Shown here: positions 1 to 5,706 of the stretch, one piece after another
Numbering within the stretch: position 1 is the stretch's first letter
Layout: every line of letters begins with the position of its first letter
DNA from: Clostridia bacterium
GTDB taxonomy: Bacteria > Bacillota > Clostridia > TANB77 > CAG-508
Length of the DNA: 6,220 bases
Assembly (NCBI GenBank): GCA_900754285.1
Contig: CAAECB010000014.1
Coordinates: forward strand, 1-6,220
Direction of reading: 5' to 3'
Translations under genes and position numbers: made by a program
Notes under the pieces: generated by a model
What the model was told of the DNA's origin: nothing
What the model saw: only the letters and a program-made list of their open reading frames with translations
Databases searched by the model: none

Positions 1-85
1 AGAATTGGTAAATTGCTTTTCTTTCTAATTTCTTTCAATACTTCTAAACCATTTATAAAAGGTATCTGTATGTCTAAGATAACCA
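1..85. repeat. Left copy of an 85-bp exact terminal direct repeat
   Basis: These 85 bases are identical, in the same orientation, to 6136-6220. They lie inside the response regulator gene and encode its residues from about V47 to L74. Overlaying the two copies leaves a closed unit of 6135 bp. The repeat is best explained as the residual overlap at the ends of a circular or tandemly repeated contig, not as a biological repeat, because the joined reading frame is one intact gene. Confidence 0.97.
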
Positions 86-221
86 GATTTATATCGCTAT
101 TAAATTCTGACAAGGCTTCTCTTCCATCTTTAGCTTGAATAACAGTATATCCAAATTCTGAAAGATATTCACTTAATCCCTCTCTTATCATATTATCATC
201 TTCAACAATTAATATTTTCAT
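1..221 (-). CDS. vncR: OmpR/PhoB-type response regulator, N-terminal part (VncR-like); continues at the right end of the window
   Basis: This is the first 221 nt of a DNA-binding response regulator that runs off the left edge. Starting at the ATG at 221, it encodes the front of a receiver domain. The acidic pair D8-D9 follows the first beta strand (ILIVEDD), and the phosphoacceptor is D50 in LVILDIQIP. A GGAGG at 227-231, five bases upstream, fixes the start. Reading on from base 1 into base 6135 keeps the frame and gives a 217-residue protein, close to the usual size of this family. It would be phosphorylated by the adjacent histidine kinase and act as a transcription factor in the cytoplasm. 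Its own promoter appears to lie just upstream. The VncR name rests on synteny with the vex/vnc locus and matching length. That it is a receiver domain is certain; orthology is likely. Confidence 0.93.
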   Translation of the reverse strand, partial: MKILIVEDDNMIREGLSEYLSEFGYTVIQAKDGREALSEFNSDINLVILDIQIPFINGLEVLKEIRKKSNLPI

Positions 222-251
222 GTATACCTCCACTTAAGCCTATTCGCTTAT

Positions 252-280
252 ATTGTACAGCATATTATTGGATATTTAAA
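252..280 (-). promoter_or_regulatory. Candidate sigma-70 promoter of the response regulator-kinase operon
   Basis: Reading the minus strand, TTTAAA (275-280) and TACAAT (252-257) are separated by 17 bases, and transcription would begin near 245. The -10 matches five of six consensus bases and the -35 only four. The site lies just past the exporter operon's terminator and before the regulator's Shine-Dalgarno, where a promoter is needed. The leader contains a short inverted repeat, TAAGC-N6-GCTTA at 235-250, which could be an operator or a weak hairpin; five-base arms are too short to be sure. Confidence 0.45.
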
Positions 281-283
281 AGC

Positions 284-320
284 AAAAAAATTTTTGGTGC
301 TAAAAAGCACCAAAAATTTT
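284..320 (-). terminator. Intrinsic terminator of the exporter operon
   Basis: A perfect 14-bp stem (287-300 paired with 307-320) encloses a six-base loop and is followed on the minus strand by a run of seven U (290 to 284). It begins inside the stop codon of the second permease gene (319-321). The U-tract lies on the minus-strand exit side, so it terminates the permease-ATPase-permease transcript. It also separates that operon from the regulator-kinase genes that follow. Confidence 0.9.
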
Positions 321-1695
321 ATTTATTGTCAATTAATAATTCTTTTGGATTCCTTCTTAATATATTGAATGAAGAAATAATCAAAGATACAAGAAGTACT
401 AAACTCATAAATATAACTACATAAAATATGAATTTAGGTAATACATTTATATCTAAACTTGATAATGTCTTGTTAAATCCTTCAGCTTCTGCCCCACCAC
501 CTAATTGGCTAGATGCAGATTGTCTGGCAATTTGTTTAGCTATATCACCAGTAACCTTATTCAATATATTATTCCCAAGCTTTTCAGCTGTATACCTAGC
601 TAAGAAATAAGAGCCAACATATGCGGGGATTGATATAAATACCATCTCAATCAGGAATTGACCAAAAATTTCTAATTTTGATATACCTAATGATAGTAAT
701 ACTGCTATTTCCTTCTTTCTGGCATTCATCCATAATAATAATAATAATGAAACTACAACTCCTGCAAATATTAATGAGCCAGCAAATAATTTATTTGAAA
801 TTGAGTAGATACCTGATATAGATTGTTGTAATGCAGGATAATTTGATGAACTTTTAATCAAATTATATTCTCTCCAATTTATATCTAATTTCTCAATCTC
901 TTTTATTACACTATCAAGATTCTTATCACCTTTTACAAAGAATGTTGCATCCTGGTATACAGCTGTATCTTCTGTATTACCATAAACTTTAGCAGCTGTA
1001 TGAACATCAGTGATTAATGTATTTTCGTATAGTTCCTGTGCTGCACTTACTCCACCGCTATTATGCCCATCGAATAGACCTTTAATTTCTACTTCTACTG
1101 TTTCATCTGCTTGTTTCTCGTTATCAGCGTCAAATAAATTAGATTTTATTTTTATCTTATCTCCAACTTTAAGATTATTTTTTTCAGCTAAATCTTTATG
1201 CATTAAGATTTTATTTTTATCTTCATTTTCTAAATGCTTTCCTTCTACTAATTTATATGCTCCTGATACAAATTTTGTTTCTTTTGATGAGTCGTTAACT
1301 CCGGTTAACATCACTGTTCTTTTAAAATTCTTCGCTCTTTTAGGCGATTGATTCGCAAGAGTCTCTTTAGTTTCAATAATATCATAATCAACTAAATCTG
1401 CAACACTATTTATTCTTTTTACATAGGAGTCTATACTATCTGTTTGAGCTATCTTCTTAATATCTTCACCTTTTACATTTCCTCCACCTCTAGGTGTTCC
1501 TGGATTTACTTGTCTATTTATCTCCATAGAAAAACTATTTGTTATATTAGCAAATGTTTCTTTTGAAGCTCTGTCCGTAGCATCTTTAATAGATAAACTT
1601 ATAAGACTTAAAGTTGACATAGCCAAAATAACTAACATAATAATTATTGATTTTAAGCTTTTTCTAGTTATATAAGCAAATGCATTTTTTATCAT
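319..1695 (-). CDS. vex3: MacB/FtsX-type ABC transporter permease, third exporter gene (Vex3-like)
   Basis: A 458-residue membrane subunit of an ABC exporter. It has the MacB/FtsX layout: one N-terminal membrane helix (about 15-35), a large extracellular domain (about 36-300), then three helices (about 303-323, 344-366, 422-443). A cytoplasmic coupling stretch, RKKEIAVLLSLG, lies at 327-338 after helix 2 and is the usual contact with the ATPase. The ATG at 1695 has GGAGG at 1703-1707, seven bases upstream, and the gene begins 21 bases after the ATPase gene ends. Its first residues (MIKNAFAYITRK) and last motif (NPKELL) closely resemble those of the other permease here, so the two are paralogues and probably form a heterodimer. 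Glycine-rich stretches occur at 70-72 and 399-401. It is last in its operon, with a terminator overlapping the stop. The substrate is unknown; the Vex3 label rests on gene order and size. Confidence 0.9.
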   Translation of the reverse strand: MIKNAFAYITRKSLKSIIIMLVILAMSTLSLISLSIKDATDRASKETFANITNSFSMEINRQVNPGTPRGGGNVKGEDIKKIAQTDSIDSYVKRINSVADLVDYDIIETKETLANQSPKRAKNFKRTVMLTGVNDSSKETKFVSGAYKLVEGKHLENEDKNKILMHKDLAEKNNLKVGDKIKIKSNLFDADNEKQADETVEVEIKGLFDGHNSGGVSAAQELYENTLITDVHTAAKVYGNTEDTAVYQDATFFVKGDKNLDSVIKEIEKLDINWREYNLIKSSSNYPALQQSISGIYSISNKLFAGSLIFAGVVVSLLLLLWMNARKKEIAVLLSLGISKLEIFGQFLIEMVFISIPAYVGSYFLARYTAEKLGNNILNKVTGDIAKQIARQSASSQLGGGAEAEGFNKTLSSLDINVLPKFIFYVVIFMSLVLLVSLIISSFNILRRNPKELLIDNK

Positions 1696-1716
1696 TATTC
1701 AACCTCCAAATTCATT

Positions 1717-2355
1717 TTATTTTACTTTTTTTAACTTCTTACCACTTAGCTCTAAAATGATATCCGCAGAATCTGCTGCTTCCTTACTATGTGTTACAAC
1801 TATTACACATTTATTCCTTTCTTTAGCTAATGTCTTTAATATATTAATTATTTCTCCGGCAGTAACACTATCCAGATTACCAGTAGGCTCATCAGCCAGT
1901 ATTATTGGAGCATCTGATACCAATGCTCTGGCAATAGCTACTCTTTGCTGCTGTCCACCAGATAATTTCATAACATTTCTTTTTATTTGTTTTTTATCTA
2001 AGCCTAGTTCAAACAAGATACTTTCATCTGCTGATTTATTCACTAATCTAATATTTTCAATCGGCGATAAATAATCTATTAAATTATAGTTTTGAAATAC
2101 TAAAGATATATTATTTTTTCTATGATTACTATATCCTTTCTTTTGTATATCTTCATTCTTGAACAATATTTGTCCTGTTTGAGGTTTATCGAGTCCAGCA
2201 AGTAAGGAAAGAAGTGTAGATTTTCCTGCTCCTGACTTTCCTACTATCGCATAAAACTTCCCAAGTTCAAATTTTTGATTTACTCCTGACAAAACTTTTT
2301 CTTTAGAATTGGCATAACTATATGATACATTCTTTATTTCTAATATTTCCATCAT
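1717..2355 (-). CDS. vex2: ABC transporter ATP-binding protein, MacB/LolD type (Vex2-like)
   Basis: The cytoplasmic ATPase that powers the two flanking permeases. All nucleotide-binding motifs are intact: Walker A GKSGAGKST (39-47), Q-loop glutamine at 88, signature LSGGQQQR (131-138), Walker B IILADEP (151-157) with the catalytic E156, D-loop NLD (160-162), and the switch histidine H189. At 212 residues it is the size of the stand-alone MacB/LolD-class ATPases. Two ATG codons stand in tandem at the start. AGGAG lies only three bases before the first (2355) but six before the second (2352), so the second may be the true start, giving 211 residues. The gene begins six bases after the first permease's stop codon, and its Shine-Dalgarno overlaps that stop. 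Expression is thus coupled in one operon. Nothing is missing, so the subunit should be active. Confidence 0.96.
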   Translation of the reverse strand: MMEILEIKNVSYSYANSKEKVLSGVNQKFELGKFYAIVGKSGAGKSTLLSLLAGLDKPQTGQILFKNEDIQKKGYSNHRKNNISLVFQNYNLIDYLSPIENIRLVNKSADESILFELGLDKKQIKRNVMKLSGGQQQRVAIARALVSDAPIILADEPTGNLDSVTAGEIINILKTLAKERNKCVIVVTHSKEAADSADIILELSGKKLKKVK

Positions 2356-2361
2356 TTTCTC

Positions 2362-3636
2362 CTAACTTATTTTTGATAATATTTCTTTAGGCTTCTTGAT
2401 TAATATTAATGAAGAAGCAAATACAACTGATAAAACAATAATACTTATTAATATTAAATAACTTTGTCCAAGTGTTGTAATATTTAACATAAAACTATCA
2501 TTTATTAAACTTCCACCAGAAATCATTGAGTCCTCTGAGTTAACGATTCCACCTGCAATTACTTTTAGTAATACATTTCCTAAAAATAAGGAAGATATTA
2601 TACTTGGTATCGATATGAATAATAACTCGAATATAAATTGCATTATAATATGTATCTTAGATGTTCCAATAGATAAAAATATACCTATTTCATAAATTCT
2701 TTCTCTTAACCATAGAATCAAGATTAATGAAAGAACAACCATCCCACCTAACATAATAGAATAAGTCATTATTTTTATTATGTGTTTTATTCCACTCACT
2801 GACTCCAAAGACTCTTCAAACGCATTAGAATCTTTTTCAACAAAATACTTTGACTCATCAATTTTAAGCTCTTTTAATTTGTTTAAGGCTAAGTCCGTAG
2901 ATTCTGCACTACCAGAATACATTAAAATTTTATTTGCGATTTTATTATTTTCTGATTTATTTAATATCTCTTGGCTTGTTGAATAATCTACAAACACCAT
3001 ATTTTCGCTAAAATCAGAAGATAGCCCTGTATATGTTTCATGTTTTTTACCAGAAAAGATCCCTATAATTTTAAATTTATGACTTTTTATTTTTCCACTT
3101 TTTTCAATATCTAGTAATTCAAGATCAACTTCATCACCTAATTTTAGATTGTTTTGTTTAGCAAATTCTTCATGAACAATAATTGAATCCTTATCATTTT
3201 CTCCTATATTTTTACCTTCTTTAATTGTAAATACTCCACTACTAAATAAAATATTTCTTTTAGTATTATTTGTAGCTTCGAGTGAAACAACATTCTTAAA
3301 TTCGTCAGATAAATCTTCTCTATTTATTCTTTGTTCTCCGCTAACTACTTTAGCATCTTTTAGCTTTGCTAATCCATCATATTGCATTATTATTTCTTCA
3401 ACTTCTTTTAATTTTTCAATATCTTTAAATTCATTAACATTAAAATAGTTACCATCTTTTTTTGTTATTGATATTGAAGAATTAGAACTTTCATATAAAG
3501 CCTTTTCTATTTCATCGCTTGATTTCATTATTGTTAAACAAGAATACAAGCAAGAAAGAACTATAGTTAATATGATAAAAATTATTAAAGTTCTATTTCT
3601 CTTTCTTGTAATATATGCTATAGCATTTTTTATCAC
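2362..3636 (-). CDS. vex1: MacB/FtsX-type ABC transporter permease, first exporter gene (Vex1-like)
   Basis: A 424-residue permease with the same plan as its partner: helix 1 at about 16-35, an extracellular domain at about 36-287, then helices at about 288-309, 327-350 and 391-413. The cytoplasmic stretch RERIYEIGIFLSIGTSK (311-327) is typical of the FtsX family's ATPase-contact region. The start codon is GTG (3634-3636); an in-frame TAG a few codons upstream rules out a longer protein. AAAGGAG lies upstream (3648-3654), about 11 bases away, so initiation may be modest. This is the first gene of the exporter operon. The 750 bp before it are a mosaic scar, so its native promoter may have been lost or replaced; I see no convincing promoter there. 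It probably pairs with the other permease to export or extrude a peptide or hydrophobic compound, which is a family-level inference. Confidence 0.9.
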   Translation of the reverse strand: MIKNAIAYITRKRNRTLIIFIILTIVLSCLYSCLTIMKSSDEIEKALYESSNSSISITKKDGNYFNVNEFKDIEKLKEVEEIIMQYDGLAKLKDAKVVSGEQRINREDLSDEFKNVVSLEATNNTKRNILFSSGVFTIKEGKNIGENDKDSIIVHEEFAKQNNLKLGDEVDLELLDIEKSGKIKSHKFKIIGIFSGKKHETYTGLSSDFSENMVFVDYSTSQEILNKSENNKIANKILMYSGSAESTDLALNKLKELKIDESKYFVEKDSNAFEESLESVSGIKHIIKIMTYSIMLGGMVVLSLILILWLRERIYEIGIFLSIGTSKIHIIMQFIFELLFISIPSIISSLFLGNVLLKVIAGGIVNSEDSMISGGSLINDSFMLNITTLGQSYLILISIIVLSVVFASSLILIKKPKEILSKIS

Positions 3637-3654
3637 TTTCCTAACTACTCCTTT

Positions 3655-3702
3655 CTATTTTCTTACTCCATAACTAATTGCATCTACTGGACAAGCATTT
3701 TT
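3655..3702 (-). pseudogene. Possible C-terminal remnant of a 4Fe-4S ferredoxin-type protein
   Basis: One minus-strand frame reads KNACPVDAISYGVRK and then a TAG stop at 3655-3657. ACPVDAIS is the hallmark end of a bacterial ferredoxin 4Fe-4S motif (last cysteine followed by proline). The frame is closed by TAA immediately upstream (3703-3705), so the other cysteines and the rest of the protein are absent. It ends 18 bases before the first permease's start codon. An eight-residue match is suggestive but short, so chance resemblance is possible. If real, it is a dead 3' fragment with no function. Confidence 0.35.
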
Positions 3703-3714
3703 TTATAAATTATT

Positions 3715-3722
3715 CCTCCTTT
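3715..3722 (-). promoter_or_regulatory. Orphan strong Shine-Dalgarno sequence with no matching gene
   Basis: The minus strand reads AAAGGAGG, an ideal ribosome binding site, but no ATG, GTG or TTG lies at proper spacing downstream. The nearest ATG is 16 bases away and opens a frame of only four codons before TAG. It is probably the leader of a gene whose start was deleted when this region was rearranged. The possible ferredoxin tail begins about a dozen bases further on. Confidence 0.4.
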
Positions 3723-3776
3723 ATTTTTTTCACAATAGCATTTTATAGCTACTTTTAATATCATTCTACACACCTT

Positions 3777-3902
3777 TTATGAAACGTTGATGAAATATAA
3801 TTTTTTATTTTTCCTACACTTTGAATTATACAGGAAGCCAGTCTGTAATTTGGTGGTATCTTTGCCAATCTTGACAGTAATACCCATAATTCTGTTAGCC
3901 AC
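3777..3902 (-). pseudogene. Truncated 5' end of a phage tail tape-measure gene
   Basis: From a GTG at 3902, with AAGGAGG at 3911-3917 eight bases upstream, the frame reads MANRIMGITVKIGKDTTKLQ. This resembles the start of tail tape-measure proteins in Firmicute siphophages, which commonly open with M-A-N-R-I-x-G-I-T-V-x-I-G-G-D-T-T-x-L. After about 23 codons the resemblance stops. The remaining 18 codons (lysine- and tyrosine-rich) run through AT-rich DNA to TAA at 3777, near residue 41. Real tape-measure proteins have many hundreds of residues, so this is a dead stub. Local GC is about 40% up to roughly 3830 and then drops sharply, placing the recombination joint near 3828-3835. No other phage gene is present. 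The identification is from memory of the family and rests on a short stretch. Confidence 0.55.
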
Positions 3903-3956
3903 GGTCGATACCTCCTTCCGTAAAAATGGGCATAAAAAACAGATTTCTTCAGGCAT

Positions 3957-3990
3957 GAAAAAAGCACCAACCATTTCTGATTGATGCTTT
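3957..3990 (-). terminator. Intrinsic terminator after the toxin reading frame
   Basis: The minus-strand RNA forms a 12-bp stem (3979-3990 with 3961-3972, including three G-U pairs) around a six-base loop, followed by a run of U (from about 3963 to 3958). In the plus direction the wobble pairs become C-A mismatches, so the hairpin works only for minus-strand transcripts. It starts a few bases past the toxin stop codon (3995). It should also block most read-through from the kinase gene toward the exporter genes. Confidence 0.85.
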
Positions 3991-3994
3991 CAAA

Positions 3995-4291
3995 TTATTT
4001 TGTTTTTGTAAATCTTTTTAATTGCGTATCCACATCTCGTCCACCATACATAACACGGATAATCGTAACCACTTGTGTATCATCATCAGGGATATATAGA
4101 ACAAGATAATTGTCTACCGGCACTACGCGCAACCCTCGACTTTTCCATGGTTCCAATTCATATTGTCGATATCTCTTAGGCATATGATCAAGATCCATAA
4201 TACATGCTTCAAGCCTATCAAGCTGATCACTTACATTTTCTGGTGTCTGCATATCCTTTCTCTCATACTGGTTTAAGTATATCAGATTCAT
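3995..4291 (-). pseudogene. RelE/ParE-family toxin, apparently 5'-truncated and without an antitoxin
   Basis: The 98-codon frame, from about residue 17 (TPENVSDQLDRLE) onward, looks like the RelE/ParE toxin fold of Firmicutes. It has a helix rich in acidic and leucine residues, then EPWKSRGLRVVPVDNYLVLY (48-67), and the closing strand IIRVMYGGRDVD (77-88), with the conserved Y-G-G-R-D. Toxins of this group, which typically act on ribosome-bound mRNA or gyrase, usually begin with 25-30 residues (beta strand plus first helix) that are not recognisable here. The first 14-16 residues look like unrelated DNA read in frame. No good Shine-Dalgarno precedes ATG 4291, and no antitoxin gene lies on either side. 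GC is about 41%, against about 22-25% in the neighbouring kinase gene, which indicates foreign origin. An intact terminator follows. It is probably inactive, although a shortened protein cannot be excluded. Confidence 0.7.
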
Positions 4292-4386
4292 TAAAATCTG
4301 TCCGAAAAACTGTCTTAATTTATGAGACCATTATAGCTAATAATAAGTCTCTATTTTTCAATAACTATTGCAAAATTATATGTTGT
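4292..4386. other. Intergenic stretch between the kinase gene and the toxin relic
   Basis: No gene or terminator for the kinase transcript is visible. On the minus strand a TATAAT (4330-4335) could be a -10 box, but its only -35-like hexamer (TTGAAA, 4356-4361) is 20 bases away, too far for a normal promoter. The minus-strand segment 4330-4298 begins TGGTCTCATAAATTAAGACA and has the look of an insertion-sequence terminal repeat, which I cannot confirm. The composition change from the AT-rich kinase gene to GC-richer DNA occurs near here. Confidence 0.4.
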
Positions 4387-5706
4387 TTAAGAAAATATTT
4401 TAATTTTAAAGATAAAAAATTCTTCATCCTGCAATGCTTTATATTCCATATTGTAATTATTCAGAATATTACTTACAATATATAAACCTAATCCATTACT
4501 ATTTTCCTTATTTAAATCAAATTTAACATCAAATATTTTATCCATATTCGAAATTTTATTGTTACCGTATGTATTCTCTATATATAACCAATCATTAACT
4601 ATCCCAATATTAATTACCCCATTTACATCAGTATATTTTACCGCATTACTAATCAAATTAGATAGAATAATCTTTAAAGCTGTTTTTCCTATATAAACAT
4701 TCTCATCTAATATATAATTATTGACAGTTATTTTCTTTTGATTTGCTAATATTTCATACTTTTTTAATATGTCTTCTAATGTATCATTTATTTTCAAATA
4801 TTCTTCATCATTATTCAAATTTTCTATAGAATGAACTGATAATATTTGAGAAATATTTTTTGTTAAACTATCAACGATTTCAATACATTCATTAATATAA
4901 ATATCTCTCTCTTTATATTTTCCAATATTGTATTTCATGTTTTCCAGTATTATTTTAAGACTAGCAAGAGGAGTTTTAAGTTCATGGGATGCACCTTTAA
5001 AAAAGTCATATTTTAACTTTTCTAATTTTAAAATTTCTTTATTTTTAAATTCCAAATCGTCAATTGTTCTTAATAAAGTAGAATACAAATCATTAATTTG
5101 TTGTTTTAATTCTCCAACCTCATCATTAGAGCTAACTTTTAAACGCGTTTTTTTATCCAGTTTCATCATTTTATCAGTAACAATTTTTATTTCTTGTAAA
5201 TTATTTTTTATTGATTTTGCATAAATTAAAGAAATAATAGCAGAAAATAAAATTGATATTAATAATGAATATGGTAAAAATTTAAGGCTTAAATCTTTCG
5301 CATCTCTTTGCATATCAGCTGTAGAAACAAATTGTAGATTTATTTTTTTACCATCATTAAGTTTTATTTCTCTTTCTTCAATTATCAGAGAATTACTATC
5401 ACTTTCTAAATTAACATTTATATTATCTTTGATTTGTATTTCATTCATATTATTTTCTTCTTTTATAAATGCTTTTATTTCACTACTCTTAGAATAAAGT
5501 TCCAAAGTTTGTTCTATATATTTTATTTCTTTTCCATTCATATTACTAGAAATTTCATTTGCAATATTATAAATCTTTTCTTTTCTCGTCTCCAAATATG
5601 TTTTAGGAAAGATAAAAAAAACTAATGAATGAACTAATATAATTATTATTCCAAGAACAGAAAATATTTGTATGAACATTTTGGGAAATATCTTTAATTT
5701 TTTCAT
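4387..5706 (-). CDS. vncS: Membrane sensor histidine kinase (VncS-like)
   Basis: A 439-residue sensor kinase. It has one membrane helix at about 11-33, an extracellular sensor domain at about 34-142, a second helix at about 143-163, a HAMP linker at about 164-216, and a short coiled coil. The dimerisation and phosphotransfer helix GASHELKTPLASLKI (238-252) contains the phosphorylated H241. The ATPase domain has an N-box SNLISNAVKYT (349-359) and a G2 box NGLGLYIV (404-411). The usual D-x-G-x-G G1 box is replaced by IENTYGN (376-382). As I recall it, pneumococcal VncS also has an IEN-type sequence there, so this is a family trait rather than damage. Similarity to recalled VncS covers the whole protein, including FPKTYL after helix 1 and IIEERE in the sensor domain. 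The ATG (5704-5706) overlaps the regulator's TGA as ATGA, so the two are translationally coupled. It should phosphorylate the preceding response regulator. Confidence 0.93.
   Translation of the reverse strand: MKKLKIFPKMFIQIFSVLGIIIILVHSLVFFIFPKTYLETRKEKIYNIANEISSNMNGKEIKYIEQTLELYSKSSEIKAFIKEENNMNEIQIKDNINVNLESDSNSLIIEEREIKLNDGKKINLQFVSTADMQRDAKDLSLKFLPYSLLISILFSAIISLIYAKSIKNNLQEIKIVTDKMMKLDKKTRLKVSSNDEVGELKQQINDLYSTLLRTIDDLEFKNKEILKLEKLKYDFFKGASHELKTPLASLKIILENMKYNIGKYKERDIYINECIEIVDSLTKNISQILSVHSIENLNNDEEYLKINDTLEDILKKYEILANQKKITVNNYILDENVYIGKTALKIILSNLISNAVKYTDVNGVINIGIVNDWLYIENTYGNNKISNMDKIFDVKFDLNKENSNGLGLYIVSNILNNYNMEYKALQDEEFFIFKIKIFS

Noticed and set aside
1010..1351. Plus-strand open frames inside the exporter and kinase genes (also 428-610, 1757-2074, 2780-2986, 4204-4485, 4928-5224, 5434-5625)
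   Set aside because: They are antisense to well-supported genes with complete motifs, lack proper ribosome sites, and their translations are low-complexity or unrecognisable.
3684..3764. A 26-codon minus-strand frame (begins MILKVAIK) upstream of the first permease, similar in length to Pep27
   Set aside because: It has only a weak ribosome site, lies in scar DNA, does not resemble Pep27 as I recall it, and is upstream of vex1 rather than next to vncR. Length alone is not evidence.
3761..3974. Longer frames of 65 and 69 codons overlapping the tape-measure stub and the terminator
   Set aside because: Their upstream parts run through the toxin terminator and the stub's Shine-Dalgarno. The 65-codon one is the stub frame extended upstream without a ribosome site; the 69-codon one has no recognisable content.
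3775..4329. Near-identical decamers TTTATGAAAC and TTTATGAGAC as a target-site duplication around the foreign segment
   Set aside because: One mismatch in ten AT-rich bases is easily chance, and the apparent joints (near 3830 and 4300-4330) do not coincide with both copies.
4330..4361. TATAAT with an upstream TTGAAA as a promoter for the toxin relic
   Set aside because: The spacing is 20 bases, and AT-rich DNA gives such hexamers by chance.
4363..4374. Short palindrome (CAATA-N2-TATTG type) after the kinase gene as its terminator or a binding site
   Set aside because: Five-base AT-rich arms with a two-base centre and no U-run fit neither an intrinsic terminator nor a known operator.
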